From: Paraferrimonas haliotis
GTDB lineage: Bacteria > Pseudomonadota > Gammaproteobacteria > Enterobacterales > Shewanellaceae
Assembly (NCBI RefSeq): GCF_002282895.1
Contig: NZ_NRRB01000001.1
Location: 62,001 to 126,000, forward strand
Length of the DNA: 64,000 nucleotides
Direction of reading: 5' to 3'
Shown: positions 19,375 to 29,586 of the stretch, in pieces
Numbering within the stretch: the first letter of the stretch is position 1
Layout of the letters: every line of letters starts with the position of its first letter
The notes under the pieces: model-generated
Told to the model about the DNA's origin: nothing
What the model saw: the letters and a program-made list of their open reading frames with translations, nothing else
Database searches by the model: none
Program-made: the position numbers and the translations under genes

Positions 19375-20097
19375 ATGGGACAAGAGACTTCGAAAATCTT
19401 AGTTGTGGATGATGACATGCGACTTAGAGCGCTGCTAGAGCGCTACTTGGTTGAGCAAGGTTATCAAGTACGAGCCGCCGCTAATGCCGAGCAAATGGAC
19501 CGCCTTTTAGAGCGTGAAAATTTTCACTTAATGGTATTGGACCTCATGCTTCCAGGCGAGGACGGCCTGTCTATCTGTCGTCGTTTAAGACAAAAAGACG
19601 ATCAATTACCCATCGTTATGCTTACCGCTAAAGGCGATGAGGTGGATCGCATTATTGGTTTAGAGCTGGGTGCCGATGACTACTTACCCAAGCCTTTTAA
19701 TCCCAGAGAGCTCTTAGCTCGCATAAAAGCGGTATTGCGACGACAAAGCGTCGATGCGCCCGGTGCGCCATCGCAGCAAGAAGAGTTGGTGAGCTTCGGA
19801 GAGTTCAATTTAAACCTTGCCACTCGAGAAATGATGAAAGGGGATCAGCCTATTGCTCTAACCAGTGGTGAGTTTGCGGTGTTAAAAGTGCTGGTTTCCC
19901 ATCCTCGTGAGCCCATGTCTCGAGACAAACTGATGAACTTAGCTCGCGGTCGTGATTACTCGGCATTGGAACGCTCCATCGATGTGCAAGTTTCAAGATT
20001 AAGACGCTTAATTGAAGTCGATGCAACCAACCCGCGTTATATCCAAACGGTATGGGGACTCGGCTACGTTTTCATTCCTGATGGCGCCAGCCGCTAG
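19375..20097 (+). CDS. ompR: OmpR family response regulator
   Basis: 240 residues: a receiver domain with phospho-acceptor Asp in LMVLDLMLPGEDG and conserved Lys in YLPKPFNPREL, then a winged-helix DNA-binding domain (LTSGEFAVLKVLVSHPREPM). ATG at 19375 has TAAGGAA about 8 nt upstream and gives MGQETSKILVVDDD, so it is chosen over 19354. Paired with envZ 9 nt downstream; controls porin and envelope genes in relatives. Confidence 0.95.
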   Translation: MGQETSKILVVDDDMRLRALLERYLVEQGYQVRAAANAEQMDRLLERENFHLMVLDLMLPGEDGLSICRRLRQKDDQLPIVMLTAKGDEVDRIIGLELGADDYLPKPFNPRELLARIKAVLRRQSVDAPGAPSQQEELVSFGEFNLNLATREMMKGDQPIALTSGEFAVLKVLVSHPREPMSRDKLMNLARGRDYSALERSIDVQVSRLRRLIEVDATNPRYIQTVWGLGYVFIPDGASR

Positions 20098-20106
20098 TTC
20101 GCTGGT

Positions 20107-21426
20107 ATGCTGCGAAAATTACTGCCTAGAAGCGCTTTTGGCCAATTGGCATTGCTAATTGGAAGCGTGTTATTGATCAACCAGCTGGTGAGTTATGTAA
20201 CCGTGGCGGTATACGTGATTAAGCCCACCACTCTGCAGCTTAACGAGTTAATGGGCCGGCAAATTAATCAATTGTTTGTTGATGGTCTAGAGTTTGCGCC
20301 GGATAGACCGACGGTAGTGGAAGCGCTCAGAGCTAAAACTCGGGACGATGAATTACAAATTTATACCCTGCAACAAGCGCGAGATTTAGGGGTTGAACAA
20401 GCGACTTATTACGGTTTTTTATCCGATCAAATGTCCATTCAATTAGGTGGTGAGGCCGATGTTCGCATTACCTCAGGGGTGCAATATTGGGTGTGGGTTC
20501 GACCACCACAAGCACCCAGTATTTGGATTCGGATTCCGCTGCCTGGTATGTCCGATTCGAACATCTCTCCACTTACCTTGTACTTGTTAGTCATTGGGGT
20601 TTTGAGTGTCGCTGGGGGCTGGTTGTTTGCTCGCCAACAATCTCGGCCGTTGCGTCGCTTACAAAAAGCCGCCATGGACGTGTCCCGAGGTAACTATCCC
20701 AACCCTTTGCCGCTTCAAGGCAGCGCCGAAGTGGAAGAGGTGACCAAAGCCTTTAATAAAATGTCATCGAGCATGAAGCAGTTAGAGCAAGACAGAGCCT
20801 TGCTGATGGCGGGTATTAGCCACGATTTACGCACGCCGCTCACACGAATTCGTCTGGCCAGTGAAATGATGAGTGAGCAAGATGAGTATTTGCAACAAGG
20901 TATCGCCCATGATATTGAAGATATGGACGAAATCATCAACCAGTTTATCGCCTTTATTCGTACCGATCATCACGACAACTTGGTGCAGTGCACCTTAGCC
21001 GAGTTAACTCGAGAAATTGCCAAAGCCGAGGCTCATCGCATCGAAGAATTAGAGCTAACGATTGACTCAGAGCAGCCGGTACTGGCGAACCCGGTTGCCA
21101 TCAAACGCGTTATTGCGAATCTGGTTGAAAACGCGCATCGCTACGGCAAGGGTTGGATAGCCATTCGAGTATGGGACGATGGCGATTTCAGCTTTGTGCA
21201 AATCAGCGATAACGGTCCTGGCATTGATTCAAATAAACTCGAAGAGCTGTTTCAGCCCTTTACTCAAGGTGATACCGCCCGCGGCAGCGTAGGCTCTGGG
21301 TTGGGATTAGCCATTGTAAGACGCATTGTCGTTTCGCACGGCGGGCATGTGTCGTTAACCAATCGACAGGAGGGAGGACTTAGCGCAACGGTACGCTTGC
21401 CTTTTTCCCGAACCACTAGCAATTAG
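20107..21426 (+). CDS. envZ: EnvZ-like osmosensor histidine kinase
   Basis: 439 residues: transmembrane helix (about 13-37), a periplasmic domain, a second helix, a HAMP linker ([16 protein letters not shown]), the H-box [20 protein letters not shown] with the phosphorylated His, then N-box [10 protein letters not shown] and ATP-lid motifs ISDNGPGID and GSGLGLAIV. Phosphorylates and dephosphorylates the adjacent OmpR. All catalytic motifs are intact. Confidence 0.95.
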   Translation: MLRKLLPRSAFGQLALLIGSVLLINQLVSYVTVAVYVIKPTTLQLNELMGRQINQLFVDGLEFAPDRPTVVEALRAKTRDDELQIYTLQQARDLGVEQATYYGFLSDQMSIQLGGEADVRITSGVQYWVWVRPPQAPSIWIRIPLPGMSDSNISPLTLYLLVIGVLSVAGGWLFARQQSRPLRRLQKAAMDVSRGNYPNPLPLQGSAEVEEVTKAFNKMSSSMKQLEQDRALLMAGISHDLRTPLTRIRLASEMMSEQDEYLQQGIAHDIEDMDEIINQFIAFIRTDHHDNLVQCTLAELTREIAKAEAHRIEELELTIDSEQPVLANPVAIKRVIANLVENAHRYGKGWIAIRVWDDGDFSFVQISDNGPGIDSNKLEELFQPFTQGDTARGSVGSGLGLAIVRRIVVSHGGHVSLTNRQEGGLSATVRLPFSRTTSN

Positions 21427-21480
21427 ATGAAAAATTGTACAAACTTAAGTCAGTGATTTTTACTATTGGCAAGGATGACC

Positions 21481-22218
21481 ATGAAAGACGAACAATCAAA
21501 GCTCGACCTAAACCCACAAAGTGAATCGTCAGAAATGACCAATGCGCAAGATTCAAGCCTTGCCCAAGATCAAGAACAGACCCACGAGCAGACTCAAGAA
21601 CAGTTACGCCATCCGCTCACGGAAATTTGGTTCTACCCACGAGAGGCGTATCGAGCGCTCGCACAACACCCGCTGCCTAAACTTAACTTGACCATCGCTG
21701 CACTAGCTGGGGTCGTACAAGTATTGGCCAGCGGTTTTATGCAGGAAGATGGCCAATTTAATAGCATTATGGTGCTGTTGTTTTCCGCGCTCGTAGGGGG
21801 CAGTATCGGCGGTATTATCGGCGTTTATCTGTCGTCGTTCTTGTTCAAGTTCACCGGTAAGTTGTTAGGCGGTTCCGCCAGTTATGCACGTTTGCGGGAT
21901 GTGTTTAGTTGGTCGAGTTTACCTTCGCTGATCAATCTGCCGTTCTTGTTGCTGTTTTTGGTCATCATGGGCAATGGCTATTTCGACCCTAAGTACTTTG
22001 AAACTCATCCAGGCTTGATTGTTACTCTATTAGTTGCCGCTTGGGGATTGGTCAGCCTAGTGGTGAGCATCTGGGGGCTTATTCTCATGGTGGTGGGCAT
22101 TTCAGAAGTGCAGAACTTTAGCATCTGGAGAGCCATCGCCAACTTTGTCTTATCGGTGCTTATTATTGTGGTGCCGATAGTGATCATTGCATTCGCAGTG
22201 GGTTCAGCGGGGCTCTAA
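21481..22218 (+). CDS. YIP1 family integral membrane protein
   Basis: About 245 residues: a cytoplasmic Gln/Glu-rich N-terminus (residues 1-45), then WFYPREAYRALAQHP and five hydrophobic helices, as in bacterial YIP1-domain proteins. ATG 21481 follows AAGG by 6 nt and is preferred over TTG 21466 and ATG 21475. Function is unknown. A strong terminator follows at 22235. Confidence 0.82.
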   Translation: MKDEQSKLDLNPQSESSEMTNAQDSSLAQDQEQTHEQTQEQLRHPLTEIWFYPREAYRALAQHPLPKLNLTIAALAGVVQVLASGFMQEDGQFNSIMVLLFSALVGGSIGGIIGVYLSSFLFKFTGKLLGGSASYARLRDVFSWSSLPSLINLPFLLLFLVIMGNGYFDPKYFETHPGLIVTLLVAAWGLVSLVVSIWGLILMVVGISEVQNFSIWRAIANFVLSVLIIVVPIVIIAFAVGSAGL

Positions 22219-22234
22219 CACGTTTATTAAGCCC

Positions 22235-22262
22235 AAAAAGGCGCCAGTTCGGCGTCTTTTTT
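22235..22262 (+). terminator. Rho-independent terminator after the YIP1 gene
   Basis: Stem AAAAAGGCGCC / GGCGTCTTTTT with a 4-base AGTT loop and one G-T wobble, ending in a run of six T. It separates the YIP1 gene from rlmJ. Confidence 0.85.
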
Positions 22263-22323
22263 GTCAGCAAAAACAGCTGGAAATGTGCTACTCTGAGCAC
22301 AAATTTTCCAAGGATTTGTGCTC

Positions 22324-23175
22324 GTGCTCAGTTATCGTCACAGTTTTCATGCCGGCAATCATGCCGACGTCTTAAAACACGCCACTTTGTCTTTGCTGTT
22401 GGAGAAGTTTAAGCAAAAGGCCAAGCCTTTCTGCTATCTAGACTCCCATTCCGGTGGCGGACTTTATGATTTGCACGATGAGACTGCCCAAAAAACGGGT
22501 GAATACATACACGGCATTCAAAAGCTGTATCAACACCGCCAGGATTACCCTGAGCTAACAGGCTATTTTGAGGCCATTGCCCATCACAACAGTGACGACC
22601 AACTGCGGTATTATCCGGGCTCACCAGAAATCGCTCGACTGCTTCTTCGCGACCACGATAGTCTGCAGCTTATGGAGTTGCATAACACTGAAATTGAGAA
22701 CTTACGCAACAACCTAGGTGGGGATGAACGAGTAGGCATTCACCATCGCAATGGTTTTGAAGGTTTGCCGGGCATCTTACCTTTACCGGTTAAGCGAGGC
22801 TTGGCGTTAATCGACCCATCTTATGAGCTTAAACAAGATTATGCGGCGGTGGTTAAATCCGTCAAACAATCCATTAAACGCTGGAATACTGGGGTCTATG
22901 CCGTCTGGTATCCGATGTTGGCAGCAGAGCGAGATCACAGCCAATGGCTGTTATCGCAATTAGAAGCGCTCGCGCCTAAAAACCTGCTGGTAGCAGAACT
23001 TAGTGTTGAGCCACAAGCACAAGACTTTGGCATGCATGGCTCCGGGATGGCCATTATTAACGCGCCCTATCAACTGGATACTCAGTTGCAGGCCCTGCTG
23101 AGTAAGCTGCATCAGCACTTGGATCCACAACAAAATGGCGAGCAAAGCGTACGTTGGATAGTGCAGCCGGGCTAG
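22324..23175 (+). CDS. rlmJ: 23S rRNA (adenine(2030)-N6)-methyltransferase RlmJ
   Basis: 283 residues. The start MLSYRHSFHAGNHADVLKH matches the family when translation begins at GTG 22324, 9 nt after AAGGA; an in-frame GTG at 22318 is too close to the SD. Motifs LDSHSGGGLYDL (SAM binding) and LALIDPSYELK (DPxY catalytic motif) are present. Methylates A2030 of 23S rRNA. Confidence 0.95.
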   Translation: MLSYRHSFHAGNHADVLKHATLSLLLEKFKQKAKPFCYLDSHSGGGLYDLHDETAQKTGEYIHGIQKLYQHRQDYPELTGYFEAIAHHNSDDQLRYYPGSPEIARLLLRDHDSLQLMELHNTEIENLRNNLGGDERVGIHHRNGFEGLPGILPLPVKRGLALIDPSYELKQDYAAVVKSVKQSIKRWNTGVYAVWYPMLAAERDHSQWLLSQLEALAPKNLLVAELSVEPQAQDFGMHGSGMAIINAPYQLDTQLQALLSKLHQHLDPQQNGEQSVRWIVQPG

Positions 23176-23311
23176 CCGATTAAGCGAAAAAGAAGTTGGC
23201 AATTGAACAAAAAGTGACGTAAGTTATACGAAATGACACCGCTGTCATTTGTGCTTTTTATGAACAAGTGCGACAGTGTTTACAACAAAAATAACGGAAA
23301 AGACTCTGATT

Positions 23312-24625
23312 ATGGATGCTGCAATCGACAAAACATCTCCGCAAAAAAGTCAGCTGATACCAATGAGCATCATTGGTGCGCTGTTTTTTATTTTCGGCTT
23401 CGTTACTTGGTTGAACGGTTCACTGATTCCCTTTTTGGAAATCGTTTGCGAACTCAATCAAATGGAAGCTTATTTGGTCACCATGGCTTTCTACATTGCC
23501 TACACAGTGATGGCCTTACCCATGTCGGCCATATTAAAACGCACGGGTTACAAGAATGGCATGATGCTTGGCCTGATTATTATTGCGGTGGGCTCTTTGC
23601 TGTTTATTCCTGCAGCGCAATCCCGTAACTATGGCGTTTTCTTGTTTGCATTGTTCGTCATGGGCTCAGGCCTCACCATTTTGCAAACGGCGTCGAACCC
23701 TTACATTGTTCATTTAGGACCTAAAGAGAGTGCGGCGGTTCGTATTAGCATCATGGGCCTGTTGAACAAAGGAGCCGGCATTGTTGCTCCGATTTTATTC
23801 ACGGCACTCATGTTATCGGGAATGGACCAGTTCTCAGAAGAAAAAATGGCGCTGCTTGATAGCCTAGCTAAAGAGCAAGCATTGTCAGACCTGTCGAATC
23901 GCTTAGTTGAACCTTATCTCTACATGGCCGGTGTGCTTATGGTGTTGGCTGCAGCAATTAAGTTTTCACCGTTACCGGAGCTTGAGCTGGACGATGAGGG
24001 TCAAGTGGGCGACAACCGCGGCATTTTGCAGTATCCACAGCTCATTCTAGGGGCCATCACCTTATTTCTATACGTTGGTGTGGAAGTCATCGCTGGTGAT
24101 ACCATCGGTGTTTATGGGCGTCAATCGGGCGTCAGTCATTTTGGTATGTTGACCAGTTATACCATGGCCTTTATGGTCTTAGGCTACATTATTGGTACCT
24201 TGACAATTCCTCGTTTTATCAAACAAGAAACGGCGCTACTAGGCTCAGCGGTGGCTGGAATTTTATTCAGTGCTGGTATTATGTTCAGCGCCGCTGACTC
24301 CAGTTCAATTGCCGATGCAACCATTGCTTTAGTAGGCATCCCAACCATCCCCAATACGGTTCTGTTTTTAGCACTACTTGGCTTTGCTAATGCCTTGGTA
24401 TGGCCAGCGGTTTGGCCGTTGGCGCTGGACGGTTTAGGTAAGCACACCAGTACAGGCGCCGCCTTACTTATTATGGGGATTTCAGGGGGAGCGATATTGC
24501 CATTTATCTATGGCTGGTTGGCGGAAAGCAGCGGTAATTCGCAGTTGTCTTACGCTATTTTGCTGCCTTGTTACTTGTTCATATTGTATTACGCGGTTAA
24601 GGGACACAAACTGCGCAGTTGGTAA
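23312..24625 (+). CDS. Sugar MFS transporter, FucP/GluP (glucose/galactose) type
   Basis: About 437 residues and twelve helices. The N-terminal FFIFGFVTWLNGSLIPFLE is the FucP/GluP subfamily signature for proton-linked uptake of fucose, glucose or galactose. ATG 23312 gives MDAAIDKTSPQ; an in-frame GTG at 23276 is possible but has no better SD. No catabolic genes flank it, so the substrate cannot be inferred. Its TAA overlaps the next ATG (TAATG). Confidence 0.88.
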   Translation: MDAAIDKTSPQKSQLIPMSIIGALFFIFGFVTWLNGSLIPFLEIVCELNQMEAYLVTMAFYIAYTVMALPMSAILKRTGYKNGMMLGLIIIAVGSLLFIPAAQSRNYGVFLFALFVMGSGLTILQTASNPYIVHLGPKESAAVRISIMGLLNKGAGIVAPILFTALMLSGMDQFSEEKMALLDSLAKEQALSDLSNRLVEPYLYMAGVLMVLAAAIKFSPLPELELDDEGQVGDNRGILQYPQLILGAITLFLYVGVEVIAGDTIGVYGRQSGVSHFGMLTSYTMAFMVLGYIIGTLTIPRFIKQETALLGSAVAGILFSAGIMFSAADSSSIADATIALVGIPTIPNTVLFLALLGFANALVWPAVWPLALDGLGKHTSTGAALLIMGISGGAILPFIYGWLAESSGNSQLSYAILLPCYLFILYYAVKGHKLRSW

Positions 24626-24906
24626 TGAGTGAATATTACCTTTATCTGATTCGCCGCAATGATGGGGCGCTTTATACCGGTATTACGACCGATGTAAAGC
24701 GCCGTTTTAACGAGCATTGCCATACACCGTTGGCGGCAAAAGCTTTGAAAGGCCGAGGTCCGTTACGCCTAGAATTCAGTCAAGCCGTGGGCGATCGCTC
24801 GCGAGCCTCTAAGTTAGAGTATCAAGTTAAAAAGCTTTCCAAAAAACAAAAGCTCGCGCTGATTAGCGGAGCTTTATCCTTGTCTTCACTGCTCTCAAGC
24901 GAGTAA
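24625..24906 (+). CDS. GIY-YIG nuclease domain protein (YhbQ-like)
   Basis: 93 residues. The GIY-YIG core is read as YYLYLIRRNDGALYTGITTD with the following KRRFNEH, matching small single-domain UPF0213/YhbQ proteins. The start overlaps the transporter stop by 1 nt. A DNA repair or processing role is suggested for the family; no specific target is evident. Confidence 0.88.
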   Translation: MSEYYLYLIRRNDGALYTGITTDVKRRFNEHCHTPLAAKALKGRGPLRLEFSQAVGDRSRASKLEYQVKKLSKKQKLALISGALSLSSLLSSE

Positions 24907-24911
24907 CCGCA

Positions 24912-25388
24912 CTATCGAGTTTGACAGCTTTGATCCTGCGGTTGGGTTGGCCATAAACATAGAGCGACTAAGGTGTTGGCATTATCTTGGTCCATGTAAA
25001 GCGTTGCATAATGGTTGCCTTTGCGAGCTTGGATAGTGCCTTCGCTGTAGTTTCCAAAGCCATTGGTTTCAGATTGCAAAATGTACCAGCCGTTATTTGT
25101 CAACTCTTGAGTCAAACCAAACTGAGTCACGAGAAACGGGTCTGAGACCACGTAGTGCATGGCTAAGCCATGTTCGTGAATAGCTATCGCGGGTTGACTG
25201 GACAACTCATTAGCAAGCTCAAACAATTCCGGATGAGATAATTCACTGGCGTAGTTAGTGGCGGCCGGTTTGACTCTAGCTTCTGCTTGACCAAAGCTGA
25301 GGCTAGGCATGACCAATGCTGACCACAAAGAAAATAAGGCCGCGATAACGACAGTGGTTACTAACGATTCGACAGTTAATGATTTCAT
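24912..25388 (-). CDS. Hypothetical membrane-anchored or secreted protein
   Basis: 158 residues with an N-terminal hydrophobic segment (residues 10-30), uncleaved anchor or signal peptide, followed by an extracytoplasmic domain containing HEHGLAMHYVVSDPF and TLYMDQDNANTLVALCLWP. Two cysteines near the C-terminus could form a disulfide. I do not recognise the family. Converges on the GIY-YIG gene with a 5-nt gap. AAGGGG lies about 10 nt before the ATG. Confidence 0.7.
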   Translation of the reverse strand: MKSLTVESLVTTVVIAALFSLWSALVMPSLSFGQAEARVKPAATNYASELSHPELFELANELSSQPAIAIHEHGLAMHYVVSDPFLVTQFGLTQELTNNGWYILQSETNGFGNYSEGTIQARKGNHYATLYMDQDNANTLVALCLWPTQPQDQSCQTR

Positions 25389-25494
25389 GGCTTACACATC
25401 CCCTTGACTTGTTAACTGATAAGTTACAAGCCACTAACAATGATGACTGTAACTTTTAACGCGGAGAATGTGTGATAAGGATCATTGAGGGTAA

Positions 25495-25515
25495 CCCGAG
25501 GCAAAAAGCCTCGGG
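25495..25515 (-). terminator. Hairpin downstream of pckA
   Basis: Perfect 8-bp inverted repeat CCCGAGGC / GCCTCGGG with an AAAAA loop, 11 nt after the pckA stop. On the minus strand the loop is TTTTT but no long T run follows the stem, so termination strength is uncertain. Confidence 0.5.
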
Positions 25516-25526
25516 ATATTAGAGGG

Positions 25527-27071
25527 TTATTTTAGTTGAGGGCCCGCATCAATGATGGACTGAGCAACCTCGTATTGACTGAAGTTGTCGACAAACTGCT
25601 TGGCCAATCGGTTCGCGGCTTGTTGATAGGCATCAGAGTCTTGCCAGGTGTTTTGAGGAATTAATAATTGACTATCAACGCCTTCAACCTGAGTTGGAAC
25701 CTCAAGATTTAGCACCGGCAAGTGTTCGGTAGCACCGCCTTTTAAAGAACCATTAACGATGGCATCAATAATGGCTCGGGTGGTGGGAATATCGAAGCGA
25801 CGACCAACCCCGTAAGGGCCGCCGGTCCAGCCAGTGTTTACTAAATACACTTGAGTGTCGAATGCTTCAATTCGTTCCATTAGCAGTTGTGCGTACACCG
25901 ACGCCGGTCGTGGAAAGAAGGGTGCACCAAAGCAGGTTGAAAAAGTGGACTCAATAGCCGCATTCGAGCCCATTTCGGTGGAGCCCACTTTTGCGGTATA
26001 ACCGGACAAAAAGTGATAGGCTGCTTGTTCCTTGTTCAGCAATGACACCGGCGGTAACACCCCAGATACATCGCAGGTTAAAAACACTACAGCGTGGGGC
26101 TCTTGTCCCTTGTTTTGCTCAACTCGCTTACCAATGTGAGACAACGGGTATCCGGCTCGAGAATTCTCCGTCAAGCTGGTGTCGTGGTAATCAGGAACAC
26201 GATGTCCATCGAGCACCACATTTTCAAGTACGGCTCCAAACTTAATGGCATCCCAAATGACCGGTTCGTTTTTCTGGCTAAGGTCAATGCATTTGGCGTA
26301 ACAACCGCCTTCAATATTGAACACTTCGCCATTGCCCCAACCGTGTTCGTCATCACCTATTAAGAAGCGCTTCGGATCCGCCGAAAGGGTTGTCTTTCCG
26401 GTACCCGATAGCCCGAAAAATAGCACGGTATCACCGCTTTCACCTACGTTGGCGCTGCAGTGCATGGGCAATACGTTTTTGTCGGGAAGCAAAAAGTTTT
26501 GCACTGAAAACATCGCTTTTTTCATTTCCCCTGCGTAACGCATGCCAGCAAGTAATACTTTCTTTTCGGCAAAGTTGATGATCACCACACCATCGCTGTG
26601 GGTGCCATCTTGCTCTGGTTGGCACTTGAAGCTAGGAGCATTCATTATCTGCCAAATGGGCTTGTCGGAGGGGTTGTAGGAGTCTGGTCGTATGAACAAG
26701 TTATTGGCAAACAAATGATGCCAAGCCAGCTCTGTGGTCACGCGCAATGGCAAATAATGCTCATTGGAGGCACCCACATGCAATTGCGATTGATAACGGT
26801 TACGGCGTGATAAATACTCGGACACCTTTTGCCAAAGTGCCTCGAATTTATCCTGAGAAAATGGTCGGTTCACCTTGCCCCAGTCAATTTGACTCTCGGT
26901 ACTTGATTCGGCAACGATGAAGCGGTCTTTCGGGGAACGTCCGGTACGCTCGCCAGTATAGGCAACCAGTGCTCCGTTATTCGCTAAGTGCCCCTCGTTA
27001 TTTTGTAGGGCATGCTCGATGAGTTCTGCGCGACTTAAGTCGTGCAAAATGCGCGATTGAGTATCCACCAT
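25527..27071 (-). CDS. pckA: Phosphoenolpyruvate carboxykinase (ATP)
   Basis: 514 residues. The kinase P-loop [12 protein letters not shown], the metal-binding [16 protein letters not shown] and the N-terminal [14 protein letters not shown] identify the ATP-dependent enzyme, which converts oxaloacetate to phosphoenolpyruvate as the entry to gluconeogenesis. ATG at 27071 is preceded by GAGGAG at 8 nt. It lies downstream of hslO on the same strand with a 138-nt gap, so it probably has its own promoter. Confidence 0.97.
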   Translation of the reverse strand: MVDTQSRILHDLSRAELIEHALQNNEGHLANNGALVAYTGERTGRSPKDRFIVAESSTESQIDWGKVNRPFSQDKFEALWQKVSEYLSRRNRYQSQLHVGASNEHYLPLRVTTELAWHHLFANNLFIRPDSYNPSDKPIWQIMNAPSFKCQPEQDGTHSDGVVIINFAEKKVLLAGMRYAGEMKKAMFSVQNFLLPDKNVLPMHCSANVGESGDTVLFFGLSGTGKTTLSADPKRFLIGDDEHGWGNGEVFNIEGGCYAKCIDLSQKNEPVIWDAIKFGAVLENVVLDGHRVPDYHDTSLTENSRAGYPLSHIGKRVEQNKGQEPHAVVFLTCDVSGVLPPVSLLNKEQAAYHFLSGYTAKVGSTEMGSNAAIESTFSTCFGAPFFPRPASVYAQLLMERIEAFDTQVYLVNTGWTGGPYGVGRRFDIPTTRAIIDAIVNGSLKGGATEHLPVLNLEVPTQVEGVDSQLLIPQNTWQDSDAYQQAANRLAKQFVDNFSQYEVAQSIIDAGPQLK

Positions 27072-27209
27072 TTAAGGTCTCCTCGTGGATAGTTAATACG
27101 AGCCAGTTGACTGGCTTCTGTGTTATTTATGATTGTTATATCGGAGAACAAGTGCCTTAGCTTGCTCTCCTGTCTTCCAGCGCTCGCTTGTCTCTATTTT
27201 GAGATCTTT

Positions 27210-28070
27210 TTAATGCTGATGGTTATCGCTCAAGTTGCCATCGAAAAGCGCTGCGACATCAATTGAGTCAAACTCATACTTGCTTCCACAATAATCGCAG
27301 TCTAAAGATATGTGGCCCATATCGGCGACAATGCTTTCAACTTCTGCACGATCAATAGTGAGAATCGCGGACGCACTTCGTTCGCGAGAGCAGCGGCATT
27401 TAAAATTGACGTCTGTTGGATCAAATACTCGAACTTTCTCTTGATGATACAAGCGGTGCAAAACTTCTTGTGCGTCGAGAGAAAAGAGCTCATCCGACTT
27501 TATAGTATGGGTGAGTTGTTGCAAATGATCGAATTCTGCCAAATCCGCGTCTTCTCCAGGCAGTACTTGCAACAGCATACCCGCAGCATTATTGCCGTCG
27601 GCGAAGAGCCAAATTTTGGTTGGTAATTGCTCGGAGCGTTCAAAGTAACCCTCCAAACAGGCGCTGATGGTGTCCTTGTCCAAGGCCACAACGCCCTGAT
27701 AGCGCTCACCTTTGTCAGGGGTGATGGTAATTACCATGTGGCCTTTGCCTATTAAGTCCACTAAACTCGCATCATCGTCGATGTGGCCCTGATGGTGAGC
27801 CACCCCGCGCATATTTAGATTTTGGTCACCGTTTACGACTGCCAGCGATACCGGACCATCGCCTTGCAATTGCACTGCAATGTCTCCTTCAAATTTGATG
27901 GTGGCCGCTAGCAGGCTGGTTGCCGCGAGCAGTTCACCCATAAGTTGTTGCAGCGCCTTCGGGTAGTCGTGTCCTTGCAACATGCGTTGGTAGCTTTGCT
28001 GAAGCTGCACTAATTGGCCTCTAACGTCAGCTTCCTCAAATAAGTAGCGATTTAATTTATCTTGGCTCAT
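27210..28070 (-). CDS. hslO: Redox-regulated chaperone Hsp33
   Basis: 286 residues with the zinc/redox switch cysteines in [10 protein letters not shown] (CxC) and [10 protein letters not shown] (CxxC). Oxidative zinc release activates its holdase function. Sits 16 nt downstream of hslR, the usual heat-shock pair order. Confidence 0.97.
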   Translation of the reverse strand: MSQDKLNRYLFEEADVRGQLVQLQQSYQRMLQGHDYPKALQQLMGELLAATSLLAATIKFEGDIAVQLQGDGPVSLAVVNGDQNLNMRGVAHHQGHIDDDASLVDLIGKGHMVITITPDKGERYQGVVALDKDTISACLEGYFERSEQLPTKIWLFADGNNAAGMLLQVLPGEDADLAEFDHLQQLTHTIKSDELFSLDAQEVLHRLYHQEKVRVFDPTDVNFKCRCSRERSASAILTIDRAEVESIVADMGHISLDCDYCGSKYEFDSIDVAALFDGNLSDNHQH

Positions 28071-28086
28071 GCTGTTCTCGAATTCT

Positions 28087-28485
28087 TTAATCGGTAGATT
28101 TAAAACGAATTATTTGCCGACGCTGTTTTTTGTCCGGCTTAGTTCGTGGTTGTGGATTGTTGCTCGCCAATAATTTTCGATTGGCCGCGTTCACTTCTCT
28201 TTTGCTAATACTTTCTTCAGTTTCATGATAAACAGTTGCGGCAATGCTGGCATTAACGCGCTTATCGATCAGTTTATCGACTACAATTACTTTTTCATCG
28301 AACCCTTGTCTGAGTGTAATAGTGGCGTCACATTCTACCGGTCGGCTAGGCTTACAACGCTGGCCATTGTAGTGGACTTTACCGCCGCTGATCATCTCTT
28401 GGGCTAGACTTCGTGTTTTGTATAATCGAGCAGACCACAACCATTTGTCGAGACGAACTTTGAGTTGCTTATCAGAATCGGACAA
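28087..28485 (-). CDS. hslR: Ribosome-associated heat shock protein Hsp15
   Basis: 132 residues with an S4 RNA-binding domain ([34 protein letters not shown]) and a basic C-terminal tail ([15 protein letters not shown]). Hsp15 rescues stalled 50S-nascent-chain complexes. Divergent from gspC across 198 nt. Confidence 0.96.
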   Translation of the reverse strand: MSDSDKQLKVRLDKWLWSARLYKTRSLAQEMISGGKVHYNGQRCKPSRPVECDATITLRQGFDEKVIVVDKLIDKRVNASIAATVYHETEESISKREVNAANRKLLASNNPQPRTKPDKKQRRQIIRFKSTD

Positions 28486-28606
28486 AACTTACCTTTTACG
28501 TGTGAAAATACTGGCTTGGCTCACATTGTACAAAACGCAGTGCCGTTAGCATATAGCGCTTTGGTCAATATGGATGCTTGCTTGCTCTGAGAAATACGGG
28601 GTAACA

Positions 28607-28634
28607 TAGACCCTTATTGGCTATAACATATAAT
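28607..28634 (+). promoter_or_regulatory. Candidate sigma70 promoter for the gsp operon
   Basis: A perfect -10 hexamer TATAAT at 28629-28634 follows a TAGACC -35 (4 of 6 matches) by 16 bp, about 50 nt before gspC. It sits in the 198-bp hslR/gspC divergent gap. Based on motif inspection only. Confidence 0.4.
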
Positions 28635-28683
28635 TACAATAGATTAGGCGCATTGAAGCTGCTTAATAAAGTGGCTAAAAACT

Positions 28684-29568
28684 ATGGATGTATTAGAAAA
28701 AACGCTAAATCAGATAAAGTCTATTCCACAAGCCCCCATTGCTAGTGGCGCTTTTGCGATCTTGCTGATAATCGCCATCTATTTAGTAGCTCAAATCAGT
28801 TGGAGTTTAATCGATACGCCGGCTCCTGCGAGCAACTGGTCTCCGCAGATAACGTCGTCAGCTAAATCCACTTCAGTATCGGTGTCTAAACTCGTTGATA
28901 GTCACTTATTTGGTGAGTACGACAAAGAGACTGCTGAGAAACCGAAAGAAGTGGTTGTCGAGCAGGTCATTGATGCCCCTAAAACCAGTTTGAGCTTGTT
29001 GCTCACTGGGGTGGTGGCGTCCACTGAACAAACTCGAGGATTGGCCATTATTGAGGCCGGTGGCAGCCAAGAAACCTACGGCATTGGTGACACCATTAAA
29101 GGCCAGTCTGCATCCATCAAAGAAGTGTATGCTGATCGTATTATCATCACTAACCGTGGTCGCTACGAAACATTGATGTTGGATGGCATAAAATACACCA
29201 GCCAGCCAAGTCAACCGGTGAAACCTAGAGCCGCGCCCACAAGCCGTTCCAATAGCCGCAGTGTCGCCATTGACCGTAAAGAGCTTTTAAAAGACCCAAG
29301 CAAACTAACAGATATAGTATCGATAACCCCCGTAACTCGCTCTGGCGAAACCTTAGGGTATCGACTCAACCCAGGTCGCGATGGCAAGTTGTTTCGTGAT
29401 GCAGGGCTTAAACCAAACGATTTAGCAAAATCCATTAATGGATACGATTTGACCGACGCCATGCAAGCCATGGAGTTGATGTCACAACTGGCCGAACTGA
29501 GCGATGTCTCGGTTATGGTTGAACGTGATGGACAGTTAGTAGAAGTTAATCTTAGCGTACCGCAATAG
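28684..29568 (+). CDS. gspC: Type II secretion system protein GspC
   Basis: 294 residues: inner-membrane helix (about 20-40), periplasmic HR domain (SLSLLLTGVVASTEQTRGLA) and a C-terminal PDZ domain (GYRLNPGRDGKLFRDAGLKP). Links the inner-membrane platform to the GspD secretin and helps select substrates. First gene of the twelve-gene operon; the SD is weak. Confidence 0.96.
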   Translation: MDVLEKTLNQIKSIPQAPIASGAFAILLIIAIYLVAQISWSLIDTPAPASNWSPQITSSAKSTSVSVSKLVDSHLFGEYDKETAEKPKEVVVEQVIDAPKTSLSLLLTGVVASTEQTRGLAIIEAGGSQETYGIGDTIKGQSASIKEVYADRIIITNRGRYETLMLDGIKYTSQPSQPVKPRAAPTSRSNSRSVAIDRKELLKDPSKLTDIVSITPVTRSGETLGYRLNPGRDGKLFRDAGLKPNDLAKSINGYDLTDAMQAMELMSQLAELSDVSVMVERDGQLVEVNLSVPQ

Positions 29569-29586
29569 ACGGGCTTAGAGGAAAGT